Source: Heliopora coerulea (Eukaryota; Cnidaria; Anthozoa; Scleralcyonacea; Helioporidae). From it: DNA of 64,000 bases. The DNA is taken from the NCBI GenBank assembly GCA_030142905.1, contig JASJOG010000504.1:1-64000 (forward strand), given 5' to 3'. A program made the position numbers and the translations under genes. The notes under the pieces are model-generated. The model saw only the letters and a program-made list of their open reading frames with translations. It did no database searches and was not told the origin of the DNA. Shown here piece by piece: positions 12,901-23,616 of the stretch; position 1 is the first letter of the stretch; every line of letters starts with the position of its first letter.

Positions 12901-14132
12901 GAAGTTCATAACCATCATAATTACAAAATTTTATTCACACTTTCTTATTTAGAGAGATAAAAGTGAATTTTATAAAATGCTAATACTAGTGAAGTGAAAT
13001 TAACTCTAACTCCCAAATACTTATCAGTAAATACTGCGTACTAAAAGTACATCCTAACTTCTAAAAAACTAATATTTAATTAAAACTGGTAGTTATTACA
13101 AACTTTAATTCTCTTTCATACAAACTTTTAAGCAGCAACTTACAGTTGATACGTTGTTTATGATATAGTCATTCTTTAAAGCCTTAAAATATATACATTT
13201 TTACATTTATGGCGGTTCTTTATTTTCAACCTACATGTATATGAAAGACAAAAGTCCACTCAAGAAAAATTTTGTGCAATGTTTTGAATCAGAGTTCCAT
13301 CTCTGTAGATTATAAAAAGGAAAAATAATACGTAATTTGTATTAAGCTCAGCAGATTAAAAACCAAAAATGCGTGGAAATAAATTCAAATTACCTTGAAT
13401 AAAAAACTACAATGTCAGCTCATTACATAATTGTATTTTCACGAAGTAAAGTGAGCTGTGTGACTACGAATATGTTGCAAGTTAACGTAAATATATAAAA
13501 ATCGAAATGTTTGCTACCGTGTATGTCGATCTAAGAAGAATCTACAGTGCAGCATTACGACAAAATTTCAAGAGTATCCAGTACTGTCGCATTTAAGGAA
13601 AAAAATGTACTGTATTTGCATCTTAGCCGCAATAAACCATTGTTGTACCAATTTTGTAATGGCCTTAAGTGGTTTATGCCAGAATAAACAAACAATAAAA
13701 CCTTACATTCTCAGTTCGACTGTTAGCCCTATCTTCGAGATAAAGTATCCTTCTTTATATGCAGAACCATGGAATTTAATAATGCAGTAAAGATGGAGGT
13801 TTATTTCACTTGTTGAAATCGATTGCAGTCGACATGATCCATTTCAATTTTCAAGTCAGTCACTCGAAACAAGTCTTGAGTAAAAATACTTGAGTAATCA
13901 ACAAACCAAAAGTAATGGAAATTTTTATTTCTTTTATTTCTTATTCTTAAACAGGACAGCCTAAATTTTCAACTCATTAGATTTTGAAAGAGCAAACTTA
14001 TTAACTTAGCGAGAGGAGTAAGATATAAAGGTTTGAGTAAACATGATCTTCTCCCCAAAGGGCAAACTTAATTCAAAAATCTTCCACTGAATAACATGTT
14101 TTAGAAGTTAAATTAACAAAAATTAACTTTAC
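12901..14132. other. 3' side of array gene copy 2, no resolved exon
   Basis: AT-rich and conserved with 31290-32537. A piece near 13815-13850 (minus) reads MDHVDCNRFQQVK before a stop and is similar in unit 3, so it may be a last exon, but the phase does not join unambiguously to exon 3. Nothing else is recognised. Confidence 0.3.
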
Positions 14133-14754
14133 CTTTGATTAACTTCTTTTTTGTGGTTATCAATCTTGAACTAACATTCTTGAGGTATTGATGGACTTCA
14201 TAAACAATATAAAGAAAACAAATTCTGATGATGTAAAACTCTTCATAGCACTTACAAGCAATGATCTTCAATAGAGTTACAAGCAATATTTGGTACGTAA
14301 AATCAATCACCAAACATCGAGCAGCAAGAAATATCTGTATGGTTTTCTCAGATATGCACGCAGAATTAAGAATTTCAAACGTTAGGACAGTGCATTGAGT
14401 TTATCTTGGAGAGACATCGTGACTTACGAACACCATGGCCAGTTCTCATCGCTCATACTAATTCATTTAATTCTTACCTAACGAGTGTAGAGGTTCCATA
14501 TTCTGATTCGATCAACTAGACAAAGTTAAAAAAAAGCAAGTCATGTCGACCAAATAGAAAAAACTACCTTCCGGACAGAAACCATGTGTATACAATGCCG
14601 TTGGTTGAACGTTATGCAGTACAGAATGTTTGTGTTCGATACAATCGCATTGTATACTTACAGTTTCAATGATAAATTGTTCTAAAAGAAATTCTGAAAT
14701 TATTTCAATAAAAAGAATGGCAAAGTGGAATTCAAGAGAATTTTGGAAGTCCAT
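14133..14754 (-). CDS. Array gene, copy 2: three short coding exons
   Basis: Unknown product. Exon 1 is 14662-14754 (31 codons, MDFQ... to EQFIIET) with donor GTAAGTAT. The intron is 146 bp. Exon 2 is 14478-14515 (38 nt, LIESEYGTSTLV, acceptor CTAG, donor GTAAGA). Exon 3 is 14133-14170 (38 nt, acceptor GTTAG, donor GTAAAG) and continues the frame as SSRLITTKKKLIK. The ATG context (TATCATGG) is good in this copy and is kept in the close copy 3. A conserved donor-like GTATGTTT at 15558-15564 suggests an untranslated first exon about 0.8 kb upstream. The encoded segment is acidic and hydrophobic at first, then basic. No known domain. An alternative is that these exons belong to a spliced non-coding RNA, but conserved frame and phase argue against that. 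Confidence 0.55.
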
Positions 14755-17700
14755 GATACTTCATCAAAGGAGTTTCAACTTGCACCAGCGACAAGCCAAG
14801 CTCGTCACGTGGACGTTGAGGAGTACAGCAAAGAATCCTGAACGATCCACAAGAATCCATTTTTGTCCAATTTGTACCTTACAGTTCCTACGACAAACTT
14901 TGTATTTAAAATGATTATTTCAGAATTACGTGAAATCGACATTAAATCAATTTACTGGCAGCGTGATGTTATATCCAAATCAAGAAGCAACATTAACCAA
15001 TTTAAAACTGCAGTATTTTGTAGTTTCAATCTCTAACGAAGACATTACTTACAGATAATTATAGATATTTTTCCTGTTGCATACTGTTTATAGTTTGAGC
15101 AGAAGCTCTTGATTGCTTTTTCTTTGAGCAGGTTAATTTTGGAACAAGAGGGTGTCTGGTAAGAAGTTCACCTAATCCCTCGAGTCAACCACTTCAGCAA
15201 TGCAGGCCTGAAATATTTCGTATTAATCGACGACTGATGATCTTGCTGCATTTTCATTCAAGCAATGTAAATAATTAATATATTCCTAAGAAAAATTTCT
15301 TAGTTGCAAAAATTATATTCAAAGAGATTGTGTTCTCGTCTGCTTGTTGCTGTTACCTGTGCAAAATCATCTTGTCGCTACAATTTAGAATTCAACATTA
15401 GTACATGGTTCCAAAAGGATTCAAATTTTCAGATAATATCGCCGATGCAACTCCAGATACTGTTCCTGACATATTCATGTTTGGTCCTTAACTCAAGCCA
15501 CCTTTTTAGTATAATTGTACTGCTACTTTCTGGAATATCAAGCATACCATGTGAAAAACATACCTCTTTCAGTAATGGTTAAGCCATCATGTACTCTTCA
15601 TGATATCATGTTGACAATTTCAACGGACGAGCATAATAGATCTTCTTACAAATCCTTTGGAAGAAAAATGAGCTAAGTCAGTTTACAATTAAATTTACGT
15701 AGATGCTTTTAATGAACAACAGTGCATGCTGTTAAAGGTCAGCTGGATATTATAAAAGATTATTTATCATCAGTCTTCATCAGAGATCATACAAAGAGTT
15801 TCTCGAACAATTTTTTTTTCCAAACCTTATTGTATAATTTCTAAGCTTTAACATCAGTCTTGGCATGGTCGATCACCTCTGGCATGGTGGAAGAATGCGT
15901 ATCTCATTCTGTCAGTTATTCACAACATCGTTTCATCCAAGATACTTTGGAAAAGAATGTGAATTACTTCATATAGACTGCGTCGAGGGGATCAGTCAAG
16001 AACTCTTGCTGGTGACTGGCAGTCTTATTCTAAGAAATATTCCAACAATGGCAATAAAAATAGCTAAGAAGAAGTGGAATAATAAATATGAAAGAGCTTT
16101 TGTTGTACTGGAAAGCTGCCAAATCACGAACAAATATTTTTGAAAACCCATACTTTTTGTGGAATAATCCCATAAAAGATGAACTTCATACCTTTATCTC
16201 CCTGTCTGATTTATTTGAAAAACTCCTCCAGAGCTACATTTTTATACAATCTTATAACCAAGAGGTCAAAAGACTGTCATTTCACCATGTCTTGAAGTCT
16301 GCAGCTGTGACTTGTGCGCTTGCATAGACCCAAGTTTCAAACTGTCCTGGAATATTTACCTACAAATGCGATCAATCGAATTTTGTAGATTAAAATTAAA
16401 TGCAATCACTATAACCTTCTAAAAGAAACTCTTAACCGCCGAACTAAACACCATAGCTGAAGTATATCCAGATTACTTGGAAAATCTAATTATTGCTGAG
16501 GTGTAGTTATACATATTGTATTTAGAGTACTTATCGACTCTGGGTATCCCTTAGATATCCACCATCAGATGCAATATAAGATGGCTAAAAGTAAACATGC
16601 GAACGCTCTTCATAACTAAGTTAGTTTCATTTATGCAGACATTAATCCCAGACGTTATTAAATATGACGCATGGAAGTTCTTTATTTAAATGAACTGAAT
16701 TCTTTGATTATTTTCAGATGAAGGCAACCTGAACTCTGAAATATAATATAACTATATACTAAAATTCATTAGAAATCTTACTATCAATGTAAAATATTCA
16801 AAATAGTTCTCATGACTTGGGTCATAACACCGTGCATCATTTCTAAACAGTTTATATTTGGACAAATTCATCTTCAAGGATAAAAATTATGTATTCATTT
16901 CAAAATGGATCTTCTTGTTAAATCTGAACATTTAAAACATCAAGTTGTTGAAAAATTTCCGATGAATAAGAGAATATATCAATAGTGGCTTAAACTTTAT
17001 TCAGATCGAATAACGAGGAAGCTGCATAATGAAAACATTATAAACAGCACAGAAGCCTTCGTTAAAACTGTAGTAATACATGATGCTTTACCTCAAAAAA
17101 CCCAGCACATTTAAATTCAGTAGATACATGGTCCGATATTCTTAAAAGAGTACCTGGCGAGACCCATATCAATATCTTCTTCTTCTTGGCGATCACATAC
17201 TTGCACATTATGCGAACATGTTAGGGCAGGCAATAAAGCTGTCAAGAGGATAAGTAATGAATGATTAAAAACAAGAAGACTTAGTTCCGGGAAAGACCGA
17301 GATTCTAAGTGTCTTTAAATTTCGAATATAAACATTTCGGGAAAAAAACATCCAAGACATATTTTCCGACCATTCTCTATCATACTTCGCTTTCTTTCTG
17401 GTCTTTCGTGTCATGCCTCCAGCAAGTGGTTATATATTACAAAAATCCTTTGTTTATATCTTCTCTGTAATTAAGATGACCTCCTGACCATGGTAGCTCA
17501 AACTGAATATTAAATTTCATAATGGCTGCGTCACTAAATAAGAATGATGATCAACGATCTGATTTATGTCACAAGGAATTTTAAACACCTCTCGATAAAT
17601 CAAAACACCAACTCTCAGCTCACGGGAACTCATGGCTGTTCATCATTTCATAAGCGAAATTAAACTAACCATTACACACTTGACTATTCATTAAGTCTTA

Positions 17701-18292
17701 CTCGCCCACCCAAATTTTGTTAACAGTCAGTCTGCAAATGTTTACCCTTTGATGTAAATGTATAAGACAATATAAAACTTTGAAATGAAATTCCATGATA
17801 AACCAGACAATGTTGAAATATTTTAAAAAGCTATGCTAAAAACGCTTCGTTCGTTTCTTAAGTGATAGGGGATTTTAACGTGACTCAATAAGTCTGAATG
17901 CCAACTCTGAACTTAGGGCAAATCATGCCTGTTTATCATCTCATAAGCGATATTAAACTACTACATATCTGACTACTCGTTAAGTTTCACTTGCCCAGTA
18001 AAATTTTGTTGATAGTCGGTCTGCAATGTTATCCCTTTGATGTAAACATAAAAGCTAATATAAACCGTTGAAATGAGATGCCGTGATTAACCAGGCAATG
18101 TTGAAATATTTTGAAAAGCTACGTAACAAACATTTGGTTTTTCCACGTCCTTCCAAGAATATCAAAGCGGGAAAATTAATGTTGTGGTAAACTTGATAAA
18201 TTGCAAAAAAATATTTTCAAATTATCTGCTATAGGATTACGAATGATCAAAATTAGTTTCAGAGCCAGAACTGAGTTTGTGTATCTTTATCT
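14755..18292. other. 5' flank of array gene copy 2
   Basis: Matches 33157-37420 in unit 3 almost throughout, apart from unit 3 insertions. No coding exon is supported. Short plus-strand frames (15865-16330) are similar in unit 3 but are broken differently. An internal repeat is visible: 17630-17830 and 17920-18110 are diverged copies of each other (blocks ACTCTCAGCTCA.. / ATAAGCGA.ATTAAACTA), and the same doubling occurs in unit 3 (36110-36900 and 37010-37210). Confidence 0.45.
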
Positions 18293-19053
18293 TAGTTTTA
18301 TTAGGTCAGTGGCTAGACATTGCTTAGAGTCGGTCTAGAATGGAGAAGTAAGACGACTCCTTCCCTCCACTAGTCTGAGGGTTCACTTTGGGCAAGTGAT
18401 AGTACCCTCGTGCCTCCCTACCTAGGGATACAGGTCCAGACATCGACAGCAGGATGTCTGGAGGTGCAATCGGCAGAAGAGCTCATCCTAGAACCAATGG
18501 CGTGCACACCAGATGGCATGCGGAGGAGCCTCAAATGAGGGTAACGGATGGCATCAACCAGCAAGTGAGTTGCTACAGCGGGGCGATCTCCTCGTCAACA
18601 ATGTTCGTTCCACTCCTGTGCACCACATTGTATCAGGCGTTGAGAACCAGAGAGGCAGTCTGGTGGAGGCACAACACCAACTGGCTTTGGAACTGTGCAA
18701 GGCGTCTTGCTTTGAGAATGGAAGAAGTCCTGTGGCGATGGAGTGAATGCGATGGCAACAGACTTGAGTAGCTGGGAGCTGCTAGCAGGAGCTCTGCACA
18801 CAGGCGGCTCGCATTTGATGGTCACATTTCTAGCTGAACCCCTGAGCACCAATTTGTTGAGGCAGCAATGCGAGTGTCCAGGCAGCCCTCTTTAGGGATA
18901 GCACTGCCTGCCCTGGAAAGGGAAGCCCCTAGAAAAGGTGGGGTAAAGAAAGTATACTCAGATTACACCTGGCTGGCTAACCGCGGTCAGCGAGACTTCA
19001 CTTGAAGCGGTAGAAGCTGTAAGACGAAGAAGATAACTGTTGCAACATGGAAT

Positions 19054-19943
19054 GTGCGAACTATGTTAGATACAGAAACCCGACTAGAACGAAGGACTGC
19101 GTTGATTGCAAGGGAACTGCGGCTATTTGGCATTGAGATTGCAGCTCTCCAGGAAACACGTTTTGAGGCACAAGGCCAACTCCAAGAAGAGGATTACACT
19201 TTCTTCTGGGTTGGCAACACTGCAGGACCTAGAGAAGCTGGAGTTGCCTTTGCGGTTCACAACACGATTGCCAAGAAGCTGACATCCCTTCCCACAGCGA
19301 TCTCGCCCAGGTTCATGTCTATGAGAGTGCCTATTGAAAAAAGACGATTCTTGACTCTGGTGAATGTGTATGCCCCCACGATGACTTACACTGATGAGGA
19401 GAAGGAGTCATTCTACTAAGAACTCACTCACGTACTGCTCAAGGTCCCCGAGTAGACAAGCTCCCAATATTAGGCCACTTAAACTTTCGAGTCGGGATGG
19501 ACTGGGAAACTTATACGGACTTCATTGGCAAGTTTGGTAAGAAGAAAAAGAACTCCAACGGGGAGCTTCGGCTGAACTTCTGTGCACAACTAGAGCTCTG
19601 CATTACCAACACGTTTTTCTACCAACCTGACAAGAACTACTTCACTTGGAAGCACCCACGCTCAGGTCACTACTACTTGCTCGACTATGTCATCACGAGA
19701 AAGTAAGACTTGGCAAATGTTCTATGCACAAAAGCAATGTGTGGACCAGAGTGTTCTACGGATCACTACCTTGTGAGGTGCCAACTCAGAATGAAGATCA
19801 CTCTGCCTCGCAGGAAAACTCCTGCAAGTGCAAAGCCAAAGAAACTGGACATTAGCAAGCTGACAGACACCGAGCACTGTCGAGAACTGGTGAGAGAGAT
19901 AGAAGCTGCATTGGAGAGTGTTCAGCCGGCTGGAGAGGAGTAG
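19054..19943 (+). pseudogene. APE-type endonuclease domain of the retrotransposon, broken
   Basis: This domain nicks target DNA to prime reverse transcription. Visible motifs in order: ATWNVRTM just before the first in-frame ATG, AALQETRFEAQG (catalytic Glu), LTLVNVYAPT, and CSTDHYLVRCQL (the terminal Asp-His pair). It is broken by a stop at about 19418, a frameshift before 19497, a stop at about 19704 and a stop at 19941. The usual LGDFN metal-binding motif reads LGHLNF (about 19470-19487), so the Asp is lost as well. Confidence 0.8.
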
Positions 19944-21943
19944 ATGGAGCAGCATTGGAAAGCCCTGAAGGAAGCGGTGTACTCTGCAAGCAAGGATACT
20001 CTTGGCCATCCCCACAGAAAGACTCCTGACTGGTTCTGGGAGCATGGTAATGAAATTGAGAGGCTCCTAGAAGAGAAGAGGAGCAAGCATCATTGGCAAC
20101 TACAAGAGAACTCTGAGAAGGGCAAGAGTGCACTTGCTGAAATCAAGGCCAAGGTGCAGAGGGAAGTGAGAGCTCTTAAGAACAACTGGTGGCAGAGGAG
20201 AGCAGAGGAATTGCAGCGTATGGCTGACAACCACAACTATCGTGGACTGTTTGCCGGGTTGAAAGCCATCTATGGACCCAAGAGTAACGCTGTCACCTCA
20301 GTGAAGTCAGTGGATGGTAGTAAGCTGTTCACAGACCTTCAAGATATCAAGGCCAAATGGAAGGAGCACTTTAACAGCTTGCTAAACCAAGAAGGATCTG
20401 CACACCCAGATGCATGTCAGCAGCTGAAGAGGAAGCCCACAAGAAATGAGCTGTGTGGGGAAATCAGTATGGAGGAACTCAAGAAAGCTCTGAAGTCAAC
20501 GGCAAGTGGCAAAGCATCTGGTCTGGATGGCATTCCCTCAGATATCCTGAAAAATGGTGGCGAAAAGATGTGCGAAGCTCTACTAGACCTGTTCAACAGA
20601 TGCTTACTTTCTGGTACTGTGCCTCAAGACTTTCGAGACGCTCTAATCATCATCATCTACAAGAGGAAGTGCGACCGTGCAGAGTGCGGAAACCATCGGG
20701 GAATATCATTATTATCCATTGCTGGAAAAGTCCTTGCCAAGATTGTCTTGAACAGACTGAAAATCATTTGGGAAGAAGTTCTCCCTGAATGTCAGTTCAG
20801 TGTGGATTCCGGGCTGGCCCTTCCGCTTCTGACATGATCTTCACTCTGCGGCAGCTCCAAGAGGAGGCAGCAGAGCAGCACCAGCCATTGTATATTGTCA
20901 TTGTTGACTTCTCAAAGGCATTTGACACCGTCGCCCGTACAACCCTTTGGAAGGTCCTTGAAACCTACGGATACCCTGACAAGCTTATTAACATCATTAA
21001 GCAGTTCCACGATGGAATGAAGGCACAAGTCTCAGTCGGCGGTGAACCCAGTGATGCCTTTGTGGTCAACCATGGCGTGAAGCAAGGGTGCCTACTGGCC
21101 CCAACTCTTTTCTTCCTCTACTTCACAGCTGTGCTGGATACTATGAACGAAGGGCTCAACAAGGGCATGTTCCTTCGCACAAGGACAGATGGCAAACTGT
21201 TCAACCTTGCCCGGCTTCTTGCCCACACAAAGGCAGAGGAGATGTGCATTAGAGAACTGCTCTATGCTGATGATTCCGCCCTTGTGGCCAGCAATGCAGT
21301 TGATATACAGCTGATTGTGGATAGTTTCTCCTTTGCAGCTGATATGTTTGGTCTAAAGATCAACATATCCAAGACCGAGCTGCTCTACCAGCCTCCTCCA
21401 ACGTCCACTGAACTGCCAGAGACGATTACGGTCCAGGATGAACCATTGAAGACAACCGAGTCTTTCACTTACTTGGGCAGCACCGTCACAAACACCAACT
21501 TTGTAGATTTGGAAGTGGAAAGGAGGATCCAGTCCGCCACGAAGGCCTATGGTGCGCTACACAGGAGACCCTGGAGTTGCTACGACATCAGCACAAAAAC
21601 CAAAGTGAAGGTTTACTCGGCTGCAGTTCTCCCTTGCCTGTTCTACTCCATCGAGTGCACCACTCTTTATCGCAGACATATTAAGGCTCTGACAACACTC
21701 CAGCTTCACCATCTACGCTCCATCCTCAACATCAAGTGGCAAGACCGTATCCCAGATGTTGTGGTACTGCGCTGTGCACACACAGTCAGTGTTGAAGCCC
21801 TAATAACCGTGTCACAGCTCGCTGGGCAGGGCATGTACGTCGGATGGCCAACAGCAGACTGCCAAAAGCTGCATTGTACTCGGAACTGCACCAAGGAAAA
21901 AGGTCCCACGGTGGACAAAAATTGCGTTTTAAAGATGTCTTAA
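19944..21943 (+). pseudogene. Reverse transcriptase domain of the retrotransposon, frameshifted
   Basis: RT blocks run in order: a charged connector rich in Lys/Glu, SGKASGLDGIPSDILKNGG, GNHRGISLLSIAGKVLAKI, a frameshift at about 20810, then FRAGPSASDMIFTLRQLQEE, IVDFSKAFDTV (first catalytic Asp), NHGVKQGCLLAPTLF, LLYADDSALVA (catalytic Asp pair) and SFTYLGSTVTN. The frame is lost again near 21833, before the C-terminal module. Its core is better preserved than the endonuclease. Confidence 0.85.
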
Positions 21944-22194
21944 AGCGGCATATGAAAAGAACAGGGATCCCGCATGATACCTGGGAGGAAGAGGCAATCC
22001 ACAAAGTCAAATGGCGTGAACTGTTGAGGAAGGTCACGTCAGCCGTAGAAGAGCGGCGCCATCAAGAATATCAGCGTGCACATGACCGACGACACTTGGC
22101 AGCCACTCTAAGCATTTTTCAGTGCAACAATTGTCAGCGTTACTACAGATCCCGAGCGGGACTGACCGCCCACATGCGAGCCTGTTTGAGATAG
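21844..22194 (+). pseudogene. C-terminal module of the retrotransposon with a C2H2 finger
   Basis: Continues the RT protein in another frame. A basic block (GKRSHGGQKLRFKDVLK) is followed by DTWEEEAIHKVKWRELL, and the protein ends in a C2H2 zinc finger, CNNCQRYYRSRAGLTAHMRA, just before the stop. The finger keeps all four metal ligands. In this kind of element the C-terminal finger presumably binds nucleic acid near the target; that role is inference. Confidence 0.75.
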
Positions 22195-22235
22195 GCCTCA
22201 ACTCAAACACAAGACAGTCATCTTCGGCAACGAAG

Positions 22236-22239
22236 GACA

Positions 22240-22287
<48 letters not shown>
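22236..22287. repeat. (TA)n tail of the retrotransposon
   Basis: A run of about 50 bp of alternating TA directly after the 3' untranslated end, and missing from the empty site in unit 3. It therefore came with the element and was not a pre-existing microsatellite. Confidence 0.85.
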
Positions 22288-22288
<1 letters not shown>

Positions 22289-22579
22289 CGTTTTCCGCAT
22301 AGAAGATCAATAACCACGATTGTCTCAAGGGAAAAGTTTCAATTTTCATTCATTGGAATTTAGGTTTGAGGTTGAAGTCTTTAGTTTGTCAGTCAGTGGC
22401 CATTGTAAGAAGTCCAAGTAGCTTACCGTAAACAACGAATTTGATCTAGTGAGTGAAATAGCGCTCTTTACGTACCATTTAAACAACCGAACTCAATTTT
22501 TCTAATGCCAAAAACCACTATAAGGTGAATAACTCGAGATTCGTTCTAAGCTTGGATAAACGCTACAAAGTAACATTTA

Positions 22580-22680
22580 ATTCTGAAGATGACCGCCAGT
22601 GAGGCCGTCGAAATGTCAGTCACAACCAGTCTTTCTCAAAGACTACGCTAATCCGGACGATGAAGTCTTGCCACAGAGGT
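22580..22680 (+). ncRNA. Penelope-type terminal motif, hammerhead-like (unit 2)
   Basis: Plus strand: CTGAAGA, a stem of GACCGCC against GGCCGTC with one mismatch, then GAAATGTCAGTCAC. This resembles the hammerhead core, with one extra base before stem II. Helix I is not seen. The paired copy in unit 3 is at 37718-37770 and a related inverted pair is at 42946-43142. I regard it as a decayed Penelope-like end. Confidence 0.4.
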
Positions 22681-23032
22681 GTCCCGGCTTCATACATCTG
22701 ACCCCTGACGTTGAATTATGAAGAAAGGTTTCAGGTATTACGAAAAGTAAGCCTTAAAAAATGGTAGTATTTTAGTAATTACCGACATAAAGAATCCAGG
22801 TTTGTATATTTAAACAAGTTTGTTCATGCTAATTAAAATATCCCGTCCACTAGGATATTAATTTGTGAATTATTTCTTTTAGTACTTTTTTAAATTTGTG
22901 AAACTTGTCTGGGCAAGTTGGAAAGGAAAACGATAAAAATTGAGTTAGTCAGCTGTCAAAACAACGGAGAAACGAAATTGTTGCTATCAAACCTCAGTCA
23001 TTTACTTAGTTATAATAATAATAATACGGTCG

Positions 23033-23135
23033 AACCTCGATTATCCGCACGCATCGGGAGACACGAAATAAGTCCGGACAATCCATAGTCTGGTTGTTCG
23101 AAATTACAAATATTGATGAGTTTAGCACACAAGCA
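23033..23135 (+). mobile_element. Pogo/Tigger-like terminal fragment at the end of unit 2
   Basis: Starts CGGTCGAACCTCGATTATCC after a TA, the type of end known for pogo/Tigger elements. The internal GTCCGGACAATCC forms a subterminal inverted match. Homology with unit 3 stops inside this fragment, so the duplication breakpoint lies in it or a deletion has removed the rest here. Confidence 0.55.
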
Positions 23136-23616
23136 CTTTTATTTTTTTTATTTTACTTTTATTAAAATTATTTTAATATTCATGCAGTTTTTTTGACTTT
23201 TTTCTCGCACCACGTGGATTTGTTTAGAAGGATTATGGCTTGCTTTGGATCGGTAACGAAATTTATTGTTATCCTTAGATCTCTGAGTTTCAGTTTTACA
23301 TGAAGAATTTACTCCAAATAAACGAATTCAATTTATGCAAGATGGCGGTCGGAAATTTCAAGATGTGAGACAATGTTAACCATCTTAACTCATGAAGTTT
23401 TTATCAATGCTTCAGATTTAAAGGTAAAGATAGGTAAAAAATTCAATTTAAATAAACTTTTTGCTTACTCAAATCTTCAATGAATCACAATGTCTGTTAT
23501 ATTGTCCATTTCGTAATTTTATATTTTTCCAGTAAATATTTTGGGGGGCTAAGCCCCACTTTTACTTGGGGGGGGGGGCTAAAGCCCCCCTAGGCCCCCA
23601 GTTCCGCCGCCACTGT
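23136..23616. other. Spacer with a G/C-run inverted repeat
   Basis: No gene. At 23543-23601, GGGGGGCTAAGCCCC is followed by a GGGGGGGGGGCTAAAGCCCCCC block. It can fold on itself and stands out against the AT-rich background. It sits just before an RT relic and may be an old element edge. Confidence 0.5.

Larger units (their letters stand above)
18293..22290 (+). mobile_element. Non-LTR retrotransposon, nearly full length, dead
   Basis: A block visibly GC-richer than its surroundings that is absent from unit 3. There the flanks are joined directly (TATCTTGAATTTTGGTTTTCCGC near 37410-37435, written here as one junction). In order it has about 750 bp of leader, an APE endonuclease, a reverse transcriptase, a C-terminal finger and a TA-repeat tail. 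A short GTTTT at both edges may be the target-site duplication. The endonuclease and the RT motifs GVKQGC and YADD mark an APE-type element. I do not assign the clade (RTE-like and I/Nimb-like are both possible). Several stops and frameshifts show it is inactive. Confidence 0.85.
9321..23135. repeat. Array unit 2 (paired with unit 3)
   Basis: This segment aligns collinearly to 26798-38356. The left edge is the shared block starting TTCTTATTTCACATGACAG (9324 and 26802). The right edge lies about 100 bp inside a pogo/Tigger-like terminal sequence, just after the block GAGTTTAGCACAC. The copies differ by many substitutions, so the duplication is not recent. Unit 2 alone carries the 4 kb retrotransposon at 18293-22290 and the long hexamer minisatellite. 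Unit 3 alone carries a truncated retroelement (29409-30290), a tRNA fold-back element (36169-36776) and a retroelement 3' end (38123-38212). Each unit therefore shows the empty site for the other's insertions. Confidence 0.85.

Noticed and set aside
18454..18852. Plus- and minus-strand frames of 77-105 codons in the leader of the 4 kb retrotransposon
   Set aside because: Open mainly because the DNA is GC-richer; no zinc knuckle, coiled coil or other ORF1 signature is visible.
21706..22037. Minus-strand frames of 70-83 codons
   Set aside because: Shadows of the plus-strand RT and C-terminal module.
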